Of a stretch of DNA of 64,000 bases, positions 56,032 through 64,000 are shown in pieces (position 1 is the stretch's first letter; the number at the start of each line of letters is the position of its first letter). The translations under genes were made by a program, and so were the position numbers. Origin of the DNA: Arthrobacter sp. Y-9 (GTDB lineage Bacteria; Actinomycetota; Actinomycetes; Actinomycetales; Micrococcaceae); the NCBI RefSeq assembly GCF_029690065.1, contig NZ_CP121463.1:1736001-1800000 (forward strand), read 5' to 3'. Below the pieces are notes generated by a model. That model searched no databases, was not told the DNA's origin, and saw only the letters and a program-made list of their open reading frames with translations.

Positions 56032-56358
56032 ATGAGTGTCATCAAGATCAACGCCATCACCGTTCCCGCAGACTCCGGCGACGAACTCGCCAAGCGCTTC
56101 GCCGCCCGCGCCACGTCGGTGGACGGCCAGCCCGGTTTCGAGGGCTTCGAGCTCCTCCAGCCGACCGACGGTCGCGACGTCTGGCTCGTGCTGACCCGCT
56201 GGGCGGATGAGGAGAGCTTCAACGCGTGGCGCGAGTCGGCGTCGTTCGGCCATGGTCACCGCCCCTCCGGGGGCGACGACGGCGCCCGCCAGCGCCCGGT
56301 CGGCGTCTCCGCCGAGCTGTGGAGCTACAGCGTCGCGGACCTCGGCACGGAGAAGTGA
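56032..56358 (+). CDS. Antibiotic-biosynthesis-monooxygenase (ABM) domain protein
   Basis: 108 residues. INAITVPADSGDELAKRFAA then WLVLTRWADEESFNAWRES is the ABM/IsdG-type ferredoxin-like fold. Relatives include haem-degrading MhuD, but the catalytic Asn/His/Trp set cannot be assigned with confidence. CAGAAT 6 bases before the ATG suggests a leaderless start. Ends at a strong hairpin. Confidence 0.82.
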   Translation: MSVIKINAITVPADSGDELAKRFAARATSVDGQPGFEGFELLQPTDGRDVWLVLTRWADEESFNAWRESASFGHGHRPSGGDDGARQRPVGVSAELWSYSVADLGTEK

Positions 56359-56365
56359 ACTGAGC

Positions 56366-56397
56366 GGGCGGCCGCGGGGAAGATCCCGCGGCCGCCC
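56366..56397 (+). terminator. Hairpin after the ABM gene
   Basis: GGGCGGCCGCGGG and its exact complement around a GAAGAT loop. No T run follows. Confidence 0.78.
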
Positions 56398-56452
56398 GTC
56401 CGCCCTTCCGGGCGGCGGCAGGGGCCGGAACGAGGGACGTTAGACTCCCCAT

Positions 56453-56845
56453 GTGCCGATCATTCATCACGTCGAACTCTGGACCCGGGACCTCGCCGGT
56501 GCGGAGCCCTCCTTCGACTGGCTCCTGTCGCGTCTCGGCTTCGTCAAGGACGATCCCGCCGATTGGCCGCAGGGCAGGATCTGGCGGCATCCGGAGGGAA
56601 GCTACCTGGTGCTGGAACAGTCCCCCGCAGTGCTGGACGTGCCGCACGACCGGTCCCGTCCGGGGCTGAACCATCTGGCCTTGACCGTGCCGGGACGCGA
56701 CCTCCTCGAGGAACTGCGCCGGGACGCCGAACCGCATGGCTGGCAGGAGCTCTATCCGGAGGCGTACCCCCATGCCGGAGGGCCACAGCACACTGCGCTG
56801 TATCTCGAGAACGGGCAGGGCTTCGAAGTGGAGCTGGTGGCCTGA
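56453..56845 (+). CDS. VOC superfamily (glyoxalase/bleomycin-resistance-like) protein
   Basis: 130 residues, two half-domains. HHVELWTRDLAGAEPSFDWL starts the first and GLNHLALTVPGRDLLEELR the second, where the metal His normally sits. The start is GTG at 56453, 6 bases after TAGACT (leaderless pattern). It converges on lysE with a 5-base gap. Confidence 0.83.
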   Translation: MPIIHHVELWTRDLAGAEPSFDWLLSRLGFVKDDPADWPQGRIWRHPEGSYLVLEQSPAVLDVPHDRSRPGLNHLALTVPGRDLLEELRRDAEPHGWQELYPEAYPHAGGPQHTALYLENGQGFEVELVA

Positions 56846-56850
56846 GCGGT

Positions 56851-57468
56851 TCAGTGCATCAGGACCAGCTGCACCGCGATGATCACCATGGTCACCGCGA
56901 TGGCGGCGTCGAGGATTCTCCAGGCCACCGGCCTCGCGAAGACCGGCGCCAGGAAACGGGCGCCGAAGCCCAGCAGGCTGAACCAGATCACGCTCGCCGC
57001 CGCGGCACCGGCGCCGAAGGACCAGCGCGCCTCGCCGTGTGCCGCGCCCAGCGAGCCGAGCAGCAGGACCGTGTCCAGATAGACGTGGGGGTTCAGCCAG
57101 GTCAGGGCGGCGACGGTGGCGAGAGACGCCCACAGGCCGGCGCCCCCTCCGCGTTCGGCGGACAGCAGCGAGCTCTTGCTCATCACCCGGCGAGCCGCCG
57201 TGAAGGCGTAGACCAGGAGGAACGCGGCACCGGCCCAGCGCGCCACGATCAGAATCCACGGCGCCGCCTCGATCGCAGCACCCACCCCCGAGATCCCGGC
57301 CAGGATCAGCAGAGCGTCACTGCCCATGCAGAGCAGCACCACCGGCACGACGTGCTCCCTCAGGAGGCCTTGGCGAAGCACGAACGCGTTCTGCGCGCCG
57401 ATGGCGATGATGAGGGACAGCCCGGCGCCGAAGCCGGCCAGAAGAACGGGAAGGTCAGTCAGAATCAC
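56851..57468 (-). CDS. LysE/ArgO family amino acid exporter
   Basis: 205 residues with six hydrophobic segments. GAQNAFVLRQGLLREHV is the LysE signature, and LNPHVYLDTVLLLGS occurs in the central loop. It exports lysine and/or arginine in characterised relatives. GTG start. It diverges from its likely activator (LysG/ArgP type). Confidence 0.92.
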   Translation of the reverse strand: MILTDLPVLLAGFGAGLSLIIAIGAQNAFVLRQGLLREHVVPVVLLCMGSDALLILAGISGVGAAIEAAPWILIVARWAGAAFLLVYAFTAARRVMSKSSLLSAERGGGAGLWASLATVAALTWLNPHVYLDTVLLLGSLGAAHGEARWSFGAGAAAASVIWFSLLGFGARFLAPVFARPVAWRILDAAIAVTMVIIAVQLVLMH

Positions 57469-57510
57469 CCGTTCACGCTATCCACGCTCAGATCGGAAGT
57501 GAAGCTAATT

Positions 57511-57531
57511 ATTCTTCAGGATCATTAGAAT
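57511..57531. promoter_or_regulatory. LysR-type operator (T-N11-A) between lysE and its regulator
   Basis: ATTCT and AGAAT are separated by 11 bases, which gives a symmetric LysR box. The right half overlaps the regulator's presumed -10 TAGAAT (57,526-57,531), 7 bases before its GTG, which would give autorepression. Confidence 0.58.
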
Positions 57532-57538
57532 CATTCAT

Positions 57539-58417
57539 GTGATAGCCCATCCTGATCAGCTCCGCGCCCTGAGCGCCGTGGTCGAGCACGGCACCTTCGA
57601 CGCCGCCGCCACCGCCTTGCATCTGACACCGTCGGCCATCAGCCAGCGGATCAGGGCGCTCGAACAGCAGGTGGGGAAGGTCCTCCTCCTGCGCTCCAAA
57701 CCTGCCGTGGCCACGGAACCCGGGCGGGCGGTGCTGCGTCTGGCGCGTCAGATCGCTCTCCTGGAGCAGGAGACCGCGGTGGAGCTCGGACTGGACGATC
57801 CGCAGGGCGCCCGCATCCCGTTGGTGGTCAACGCCGACTCGCTCGCCACCTGGGTTCTTCCGGCACTGGCCACCGTGCCCGGCGTGAGCTTCGAGATCCT
57901 GGTCGATGATCAGGATCACACGACCGCCTGGCTACGGGAGGGCGTCGCCATGGCGGCGATCACGTCGGACACGAGCCCCGTGCCGGGCTGCCGGGTGACC
58001 CCGCTGGGCATCATGCGGTACCACGCGATGGCGAGTCCGGAATTCCGTGACCGCTGGTTCCCCGATGGCCTGACAGCGGAAAGCCTGGCCCGTGCGCCCA
58101 TGCTCAACTTCAACCGCAAAGACAGTCTGCAGGACCGGTTCCTCGCCCTTCACAGCCCGGAGAAGACCCTGGACCCACCGTGCACCCACGTTCCGTCGAG
58201 CTCGGAGTTCGTCAAAGCCACGGAGCTGGGTCTGGGCTGGGCGATGCTGCCGGACATTCAGACGGATGAGGGGCGTGCCGCTGGCCGGCTGGTCGTGCTG
58301 GATGAGGCGAACACCGTGGACGTCAGCCTGCACTGGCAGCAGTGGGCGGTGGGCTCGGCGGCCCTGGACGCTGTGGCGACCGCCCTTCGCGGCACCGCCG
58401 ACCGCGTGCTGCGCTGA
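57539..58417 (+). CDS. LysR family regulator, LysG/ArgP type
   Basis: 292 residues. The N-terminal HTH is LRALSAVVEHGTFDAAATAL then TPSAISQRIRALEQQVGKVL. The effector domain follows, with the ArgP-type block VPGCRVTPLGIMRYHAMASP. Expected to activate the divergent lysE exporter when basic amino acids are abundant. GTG start, probably leaderless. Confidence 0.92.
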   Translation: MIAHPDQLRALSAVVEHGTFDAAATALHLTPSAISQRIRALEQQVGKVLLLRSKPAVATEPGRAVLRLARQIALLEQETAVELGLDDPQGARIPLVVNADSLATWVLPALATVPGVSFEILVDDQDHTTAWLREGVAMAAITSDTSPVPGCRVTPLGIMRYHAMASPEFRDRWFPDGLTAESLARAPMLNFNRKDSLQDRFLALHSPEKTLDPPCTHVPSSSEFVKATELGLGWAMLPDIQTDEGRAAGRLVVLDEANTVDVSLHWQQWAVGSAALDAVATALRGTADRVLR

Positions 58418-58479
58418 TCGGTTGCTGCGCTAACCCGTTGGCGCCCTGTTAGGTTGCCGCTTCAGCCACGGCCTGGCCT

Positions 58480-59565
58480 TCAATCGCCCCGGAAGTACTC
58501 CGCCATGCCGGGAATGGCGAACCGCAGCTTGCCGTGCCCGGCGGCCTCGATGAGACCGGCGTCGATGAGGCGGGTCCGGTAATTGCCGACGGCGCTGGCC
58601 CGCATCCCGATCCGCTGACCGATGTCCCCGCTCGTGGAGATCCCCTCGGGGTCCTCGGCCATGGCCTCGAGGAACTCCCGGTCCCTCGGTGAGACGGACG
58701 CCAGCGCCGCCTCGATGACGGTCCGGTCATGACGACGGCGCGCGGCCGCCACCGCGCGCTGGACGGCATCGTCCCCGAGCGGCCCGACCTCGGCCTCCTT
58801 CCAGAGGTAGTACCCCACCAGCTGGATGAGGAACGGGTACCCGCCCGTCGCCTCGGCGGCCCGCGCGGCCTGTTCCGGGCCCAGCGTCCAGCCGCCTTCG
58901 GCGAGGGTGTCGCGGAGGGACCGTTCGACGTCGTCGAGCGCGGCAGCATGCAGATCGATGCGGTCGGCGCGGCGCAGGAAGGTCGCCACGCCCTCGTTGA
59001 GCAGGTCCGAGACGGCGGAAGGCAGCCCCGCGAAGACGAGCCCGATGGGCAGGGACTCCCGGATGAGATGCTGGACGTCGGCGGCCAGGAGGGCGAGTTC
59101 AGATCGATTGGCGGCGTGGATCTCGTCCACGGTCAGGATCAGCCCGGTCCCCTTGTCCGCCAGAAGCGCCAGCAGGGCGATGGCCTGGTCCCTCCACTGC
59201 ACCTGCTCCTCAGGTGCCAGCTGCGTCGTGATCCCGAACCCGGCGACGGAGAGTGCCGTGACCCGTCGGGCCGCGCGTCCCTCCCCCAGCTCCTGGGTGA
59301 GGCGACGCATGTGTTCCCCGATCCTCGCCACGAATCCCGGCGTCGCGGTTTCGGAGATGACCGCCCACCCGGCTTCCAGCGCCGCGTCCTCGGCGGCGCC
59401 CAGCATGACGGTCTTCCCCACTCCTCGCACACCGGTGAAGATGGTCAGCAGACCCGGCGCGCCCGAGCCCAGGTGCAGGCCGTAGACGAACTCGTCCAGC
59501 AGACCTTCCCGGCCGATGAGTTCGGGCGGGGTGGCGCCGGCGGTCGGGCGGAACGGGTTCTTCAT
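58480..59565 (-). CDS. AAA family ATPase of ORC/STAND-like type
   Basis: 361 residues. Walker A is FTGVRGVGKTVMLGA, Walker B LILTVDEIHAAN, then sensor-like GLVFAGLPSAVSDLL. A C-terminal winged helix ends the protein (SGDIGQRIGMRASAVGNYRT). Similar proteins are common in actinobacteria with unknown function. It is downstream of zapE on the same strand, separated by 49 bases that include three 9-bp repeats, so it may have its own promoter. Confidence 0.82.
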   Translation of the reverse strand: MKNPFRPTAGATPPELIGREGLLDEFVYGLHLGSGAPGLLTIFTGVRGVGKTVMLGAAEDAALEAGWAVISETATPGFVARIGEHMRRLTQELGEGRAARRVTALSVAGFGITTQLAPEEQVQWRDQAIALLALLADKGTGLILTVDEIHAANRSELALLAADVQHLIRESLPIGLVFAGLPSAVSDLLNEGVATFLRRADRIDLHAAALDDVERSLRDTLAEGGWTLGPEQAARAAEATGGYPFLIQLVGYYLWKEAEVGPLGDDAVQRAVAAARRRHDRTVIEAALASVSPRDREFLEAMAEDPEGISTSGDIGQRIGMRASAVGNYRTRLIDAGLIEAAGHGKLRFAIPGMAEYFRGD

Positions 59566-59589
59566 GGCACGAGTCTAGCGATGAGTTTG

Positions 59590-59616
59590 TGTGAATTCTA
59601 TGAATTGTATGAATTC
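59590..59616. repeat. Three tandem 9-bp repeats (TRTGAATTS)
   Basis: TGTGAATTC, TATGAATTG and TATGAATTC run head to tail, AT-rich in a GC-rich setting. They touch the zapE stop and lie 25 bases upstream of the ATPase start. Confidence 0.75.
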
Positions 59617-60688
59617 ATGCGAACGGCCGTTCCGCGAGATGCCGCAGCCTGCTCACGAAGCGCTCCGCGTCCCGCAGCCGGACGGCAAGCTCCTCTCCTG
59701 ACGGCAACGGACACTCCGACTCGAAGATCACGTCCACGCGTTCGTCATACAGGACATCGACCAAGTGCGCCCAGCGCTGCGCGGACTCCCGCTCCAGACG
59801 TTCGACGCCGGGCACCCCCGTGATGATCCAGCGTCCGGCGCGCCCCACGAGGCCCAGATAGTCCTGGGCAGACAGCGGCTCCTCGCACAGTCGTGAGAAG
59901 GCCACGACGAAGACGCCGTCGCCGGTCAGCCGCGCCCGCAGGCTCCGCCCGCCCGGGCTCCCGTGGCCGCTGCGGCCGAGAGGGATCTCAGTCTCGGCCG
60001 CCGTTTCGTCGCGCAAGCAGGCGACGGAGGGGCCGAGTGGTTCCGTGATCCAGCCGGGACGCACAGTGCTGCCCGGGGCCAGGCCCTGAGCCCTGCCCTG
60101 CACCCCATCCGGGGCCGCAGACAGCCGGTGATCACGGGTTCCCCCGAGCTCGATGACGTGGAATCCGGACTCGATCGCCCGGATGACCGGCAGGGCCGCC
60201 TCGTGGAAGAGCGGATCGGGCAGGAGCCGCTGCGGCGGGTAGTTCGACGTCGCGAGAATCCGGACGCCGGCCGCGAGCGCGCGAGGCAGCCACCGGTTCA
60301 GGAGGTGAGCGTCGGCGACGTCGTGGAGGAGGAATTCGTCGAAGAGCAGGACGCGTCTGTCCGTGCGGTAGCTTGCGATCACTTGTTCGGCCTTGCCGGG
60401 CGCGTCTGCGAGCGCGGACTGCAGGCCGCTGAGGAAGGTGTGGAGGTGGACGCGCTGCCGGCTGTGTTCCGGCAGGAGGGCGAAGTACTCCTCCAGCAGC
60501 CAGGACTTGCCACGCCCCACGGCGCCCCAGAGGTAGATCGATCCCTGGCCTGCCGATGCGAGATCACGCAGGGCCTGGCACTGGTCCTCGTCGAGGATCT
60601 TGCCACCGGCGGCCGCGTGTCGATGGACCGCGGCCGCATCGGGCAGGGCGGGTGTCATGCCGGTGGAGCGGAAGAGCCGGGGCATCAT
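59615..60688 (-). CDS. zapE: Cell division protein ZapE (AFG1-like ATPase)
   Basis: 357 residues. Walker A is YLWGAVGRGKSWLLEEYFA, Walker B VLLFDEFLLHDVADA, and the AFG1 signature ATSNYPPQRLL with FHEAALPVI. ZapE in E. coli interacts with FtsZ under stress. Starts ATG ATG at 60688/60685, diverging from a TetR gene. Confidence 0.87.
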   Translation of the reverse strand: MMPRLFRSTGMTPALPDAAAVHRHAAAGGKILDEDQCQALRDLASAGQGSIYLWGAVGRGKSWLLEEYFALLPEHSRQRVHLHTFLSGLQSALADAPGKAEQVIASYRTDRRVLLFDEFLLHDVADAHLLNRWLPRALAAGVRILATSNYPPQRLLPDPLFHEAALPVIRAIESGFHVIELGGTRDHRLSAAPDGVQGRAQGLAPGSTVRPGWITEPLGPSVACLRDETAAETEIPLGRSGHGSPGGRSLRARLTGDGVFVVAFSRLCEEPLSAQDYLGLVGRAGRWIITGVPGVERLERESAQRWAHLVDVLYDERVDVIFESECPLPSGEELAVRLRDAERFVSRLRHLAERPFA

Positions 60689-60695
60689 GCCTGTA

Positions 60696-60711
60696 CTCTA
60701 CATCTATAGAG
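60696..60711. promoter_or_regulatory. Possible TetR operator in the zapE-tetR spacer
   Basis: CTCTA and TAGAG flank 6 bases (16-bp dyad) just upstream of zapE. Weak, position-based guess. Confidence 0.25.
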
Positions 60712-60766
60712 GATCGGCTGTAGTCGCTATGGTGCGGGGTGCTCCGCACGGAGAAGGAGGTTCGCC

Positions 60767-61360
60767 ATGAAACAGGACCGGCGGGATGCCATCTGCGAGG
60801 CCGCCGTTGGACTGCTGGCATGTGACGGGGCAAGAGGGCTGACGCACCATGCGGTGGACCGCAGACTGAGCCTGCCGCTCGGGTCGACGTCGTACTACTT
60901 CAGGACACGTCTTGCCCTCCTGGAGGCGACAGGCCGGTGGATCGCAGCGCAGTCCCGTGCCGCGCTGGACCGAGGTCTCCCCGATCCGTCGGACATCAAC
61001 ACCCGGGCGGGAAGCCGTCCCGACGTCACAGGAGCCGCCGACGTGATCGCCCGTCAGCTGCGACTGCTGCTGACGGACCGGAGGGACCAGGCCCTGGCGC
61101 GGAGCGCGCTGCTCGGCGAGAGCTCTCTCCCCTCGGAGGTGAGGGATGCCTTGGCCCACTGTCTGTTCTCGGCCCCGCTGGCCGAGGAACTGATGACCGC
61201 GCTCGATGCTGCCGAACCCCGGGAGTCGGCACGGGACCTCGTGACCTTCCTGGAAGGTCTGGTCGCCGAGGACCTGTGGCGCGTCTCGGGGATCCCTGAT
61301 CCGTCCGCGCTCGCCGCTCGAGTCACGCGACACCTGGAGCGGCTTCTCCCCACGGAGTGA
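60767..61360 (+). CDS. TetR family transcriptional regulator
   Basis: 197 residues. The HTH is GLTHHAVDRRLSLPLGSTSY then YFRTRLALLEAT. A strong RBS (AAGGAGG) precedes the ATG. The ligand domain is helical and undefined. It diverges from zapE and converges on the YeiH gene, so the target is unclear. Confidence 0.9.
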   Translation: MKQDRRDAICEAAVGLLACDGARGLTHHAVDRRLSLPLGSTSYYFRTRLALLEATGRWIAAQSRAALDRGLPDPSDINTRAGSRPDVTGAADVIARQLRLLLTDRRDQALARSALLGESSLPSEVRDALAHCLFSAPLAEELMTALDAAEPRESARDLVTFLEGLVAEDLWRVSGIPDPSALAARVTRHLERLLPTE

Positions 61361-61393
61361 CCCGCGGTCGATGATCCTGGCGGCCCTGGGGTC

Positions 61394-62401
61394 CTACCCG
61401 ATGACCAGGGCGCCGCCCAGGCCGAGCACTGCGACCAGTGCGGTGGATCCGGCGGCCAGTGTGAGCAGTTTCCCGCTGCCGGACAGCAGGGTCCGAAGGT
61501 GGACGCCGGCGCCGAGCGCGAACATGGCGGTCGCGAGGAGGAACTCCTGAAGGAGCGATGCGAGTGCCAGCGCTTCGTGAGGCACGGGGAGGATGCTCCG
61601 GAGCCCTGCGGCGAGGATGAACCCCACCAGGAAGAGCGGCACGACGGGCGGGCGCTTCCTGGATGCCGCGTGGTCAGGTCCACTCCCCATTCCGGTCTCC
61701 GGTGCGAGTGCGCGGGAGCGTGCTCCCAGGACAGCGGCCACGGGCGCCAGCAGGAGGACGCGGGCGAGCTTCATGCTGACCGCCAGGCCCAGCGCTCCTC
61801 CGCCGAGCAGTCCTCCGATCGCGACCACCTGGCCGACTTCGTGCACCGACGCGCCCGCCCAGAGCGCCGTCTGTTCCGTGCTGAGACCGAGGAGGGCTCC
61901 GAGTCCGGGGATCAGCGGGATCATGAGGGTCCCGAAGAGGACGACGAGCGCGACGGCGGTCACCGTCTCCTTCTCCCGGGCGTCGACACTCGACTCGACG
62001 CCGGCGACGGCCGCGGCTCCGCAGATCGAGAAACCGCACGCCACGAGCAGCGCCTGCTTGCGCTCCACGCCCAGGAGCCGGCCGAGGCCCAGGGTGCCGA
62101 CGATGCCGACGCCCACCACGATCACCGCCAGCAGGGGAAGTCCCCAGCCGTGGGCGAACAGCTCCGGCAAGGAGAGCTGCAGTCCCAGGAGCACGATGCC
62201 GAGGCGCAGCGGCACCCGGGAGGCATAGGCCAGGCCGGGTTCGCTCCCCCGAGGCAGGAGTCCGAGATTGCGTGCCGCGACCCCGAGGATGATCGCGATC
62301 AGCAGAGCACTCACCCCCGGCGCCAGGTGGGAGATCAGGCAGGCCGCGAGGGCCACGGCGCCGGCGAGCGCCAGTCCGGAACGTTGCAGAGCGGTAGGCA
62401 T
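61394..62401 (-). CDS. YeiH family putative sulfate exporter
   Basis: 335 residues with about ten hydrophobic helices. LLIAIILGVAARNLGLLPRG, LLVACGFSICGAAAVAGVES and LWAGASVHEVGQVVAIGGL are the PSE-family motifs. The family is only putatively linked to sulfate export. It diverges from a LysR regulator, as yeiH does from yeiE in E. coli. Confidence 0.88.
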   Translation of the reverse strand: MPTALQRSGLALAGAVALAACLISHLAPGVSALLIAIILGVAARNLGLLPRGSEPGLAYASRVPLRLGIVLLGLQLSLPELFAHGWGLPLLAVIVVGVGIVGTLGLGRLLGVERKQALLVACGFSICGAAAVAGVESSVDAREKETVTAVALVVLFGTLMIPLIPGLGALLGLSTEQTALWAGASVHEVGQVVAIGGLLGGGALGLAVSMKLARVLLLAPVAAVLGARSRALAPETGMGSGPDHAASRKRPPVVPLFLVGFILAAGLRSILPVPHEALALASLLQEFLLATAMFALGAGVHLRTLLSGSGKLLTLAAGSTALVAVLGLGGALVIG

Positions 62402-62471
62402 GTTTCCATGCTGTCAACGGGCGCGGCCGGCCAGTAGTCGGCAATCGGGCATGGAGTCATATGCTGGTGAT

Positions 62472-63377
62472 ATGACCGTTCAAGACTGGGACCTGCGTCA
62501 TTTCCGCCTGCTGGACGCGCTGGCCGAAGCCGGCAGCATCGGCGCCGCAGCCCGCCTGCTGGGTCTGGCCCAGCCGAACGCTTCACGGCTGCTCGACTCC
62601 ATGGAGCGCAGCGCAGGCTTCGCACTCGCGGAACGGTCCGCACGAGGCAGCCGCCTCACCGACCGTGGCCTGGTGGTGGCGGGCCTGGCCTCAGAGGTGC
62701 TCGCCGCGGCGACCCGGGTGACCCATGCCGTGGACGCCCTCGCCGGTCAAGGGGGCAGTCTTCACATCTGCTCCAGCCTCACCGTGGCGGAGCACCTCAT
62801 GCCGGCCTGGCTGGCGACCGCCCGGCAGCGGCTTCCCGCCCTTTCCATCACGCTCGACGTCGGCAACTCGGCGTCCGTGTTCGACCGCCTCCGCGAGGGC
62901 AGCGTCGACCTCGGTTTCGTCGAGGGCCCGACGATCGAGACGGGCTTCCACTACCTCGATCTGCTCCGGGACGACCTCCTGGTCGTCGTTCCCGCGGCGC
63001 ACCCGTGGGCGGCCCGGGAGTCCGTGGGGGCGGACGAGGTGGCGAGCGCGTCCCTCGTGGTGCGGGAGGCCGGTTCCGGCACCCGCCAGGTGGCCGAGCG
63101 GGCTCTCGCGCCGCACACGGCGGGCGGCGCCGCGCCATCACGCCTCGAAGTGGGCAGCAACGCGGCGCTCGTGGCGAGCGTCGCCGCGGGGCTCGGCCCC
63201 GGCGTCGTGAGCAGAATGGCCGTCAGCCCCGAACTGCTGACGGGCCGGCTCGTGGCGGTGACGGTGCCCGGGCTGGTGCTCGCGCGGACGCTCAGGGCAG
63301 TATGGCCTGCGCGTGTCCCGCTGTCCCGGGAGACCGGCGAGTTCCTGGCGCTCGTTCGTTCCTTGATCGAGGGGTGA
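62472..63377 (+). CDS. LysR family transcriptional regulator
   Basis: 301 residues. The HTH is LLDALAEAGSIGAAARLLGL then AQPNASRLLDSMERSAGFAL. The effector domain resembles the CysB/YeiE branch (LHICSSLTVAEHLMPAWL). It probably controls the divergent YeiH gene. The ATG at 62472 lies 6 bases after TATGCT, so leaderless. Confidence 0.88.
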   Translation: MTVQDWDLRHFRLLDALAEAGSIGAAARLLGLAQPNASRLLDSMERSAGFALAERSARGSRLTDRGLVVAGLASEVLAAATRVTHAVDALAGQGGSLHICSSLTVAEHLMPAWLATARQRLPALSITLDVGNSASVFDRLREGSVDLGFVEGPTIETGFHYLDLLRDDLLVVVPAAHPWAARESVGADEVASASLVVREAGSGTRQVAERALAPHTAGGAAPSRLEVGSNAALVASVAAGLGPGVVSRMAVSPELLTGRLVAVTVPGLVLARTLRAVWPARVPLSRETGEFLALVRSLIEG

Positions 63378-63416
63378 GGTACTGCGCCTGTCAGTGGGTG
63401 GCGTACAGGCCGCGTC

Positions 63417-63815
63417 TCAGGTCTCGTAGCTGTCGAAGCTGTCCTGTGCCGCGATAAGCCCGTCCCGCACGGTGAAGACCGACAGAATCCGAGCCCTCAT
63501 CGTCTCCCCCTCATTCCAGTACGGCAGGTCCATCCGGGCCTCCGCCTGCCAGGAGAGCTCCACGGCCACCTCATCGCCGTCGGCCAGCACGCGCTGGACG
63601 GTGTACTCCTGCTCCCCCACCACGAGGTGGGCCTGTGCGAATCCGTTCAGGGTCTGTTCACGGTCTCGGGTGGCTTCCTGCGGTGAGAGCGCATTGGGCC
63701 ATTCGCGGAACCTGAAGTCCGGCGCCAGAAACGCGCCCAGTTCGTCCACAGGAGCCTGACGGCCCACGGCATGCACATAGTCGAGGACGATCCGGCGGGC
63801 TGTCTCAGCTGTCAT
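63417..63815 (-). CDS. SnoaL/NTF2-like family protein
   Basis: About 132 residues. TAETARRIVLDYVHAVGRQA and the later AFLAPDFRFREWPNALSP match the NTF2-like fold (helix, helix, strand). The typical pocket residues cannot be assigned, so enzyme or binding role is open. The ATG at 63815 lies 7 bases after TAGGAT. Confidence 0.78.
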   Translation of the reverse strand: MTAETARRIVLDYVHAVGRQAPVDELGAFLAPDFRFREWPNALSPQEATRDREQTLNGFAQAHLVVGEQEYTVQRVLADGDEVAVELSWQAEARMDLPYWNEGETMRARILSVFTVRDGLIAAQDSFDSYET

Positions 63816-63885
63816 AGACTGCATCCTAGCCGTGCAGCAGCTTCGCCCGACCGAGGAGCCGGCGCCCGATCACCTGAGGAGAACC

Positions 63886-64000
63886 GTGTCCGCCCCTGCC
63901 CCCACCCTGAGTGATGCGGAGATCCGGGACCTGGTCCTGGCGCTCCTGGAGTCCCCGGACGAGATCGCCATCGTGCAGGCCGGACATCCGGTCCTCCGGC
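63886..64000 (+). CDS. def: Peptide deformylase, 3' end outside the window
   Basis: The first 38 codons (GTG start; GAGGAG just upstream) include IAIVQAGHPVLR, the conserved N-terminal block of peptide deformylase. The catalytic motifs GxGLAA, EGCLS and HExDH lie beyond the end of the window, so the assignment rests on this block only. Confidence 0.72.
   Translation, partial: MSAPAPTLSDAEIRDLVLALLESPDEIAIVQAGHPVLR

Overview
The window is high-GC actinobacterial chromosome, most likely from Arthrobacter or a close relative in the Micrococcaceae. The gene order supports this: phoH-ybeY-hlyC-era, recO-uppS, ctaC-ctaD-ctaF, and a ctaE-qcrC-qcrA-qcrB cluster facing trpD. So do the DUF3043 and DUF3054 proteins, the frequent GTG starts and the many starts that look leaderless. 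Genus is inferred from gene content only.

From 1 to 29.3 kb the genes are conserved core. They are a 5'-truncated rsmE, a GerMN-type lipoprotein, the coupled phoH-ybeY-CNNM/HlyC-era operon, an LCP cell-wall ligase and an M13 peptidase. Next come leuA with a leucine-rich leader peptide, recO, uppS, two tandem alpha/beta hydrolases, pyrD, DUF3043, an M20 peptidase and erpA. The respiratory chain follows in two halves, ctaCDF (+) and ctaE-qcrCAB (-), separated by an HPr gene and a GntR regulator. trpD faces the second half. Hairpin terminators separate most units.

From 29.38 to 32.15 kb lies an IS3-family (IS150-group-like) element of about 2.77 kb. Besides orfA/orfB it carries a CmtR-like ArsR metal sensor and a cation diffusion facilitator inside the same pair of inverted repeats. 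It is flanked by a 3-bp duplication and sits in the loop of what was the trpD terminator. Beyond it are a stand-alone Lrp-type RAM protein, DUF3054, rlmC, a GlsB-like protein, a lipoprotein penicillin-binding protein and small accessory genes. These include a MerR/DUF998 divergent pair with a textbook 19-bp-spacer MerR promoter.

At 42,523-42,550 there is a strong candidate for the chromosomal dif site (XerCD dimer resolution), which would make this the replication terminus. Directly beside it, 42.55-45.1 kb holds three decaying copies of a module. Each has a tyrosine-recombinase remnant followed by a small, oppositely oriented gene whose stop abuts or overlaps the remnant, and two modules end in an identical 24-bp repeat. 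The small genes (DUF6924, an unknown, an EF-Tu-domain-like protein), followed by SUKH and DUF6228 proteins, resemble orphan immunity genes. This dif-linked array is the most unusual feature of the window.

From 46.9 kb to the end are glycogen phosphorylase and several regulator-plus-target pairs: FAD monooxygenase/MarR/DUF3237, MFS/XRE, RHH/VOC, LysE/LysG-type, and YeiH/LysR. A TOPRIM protein, an AAA ATPase preceded by three 9-bp repeats, ZapE and a TetR regulator are also here. The window ends inside a peptide deformylase gene. No rRNA, tRNA or CRISPR array was seen.
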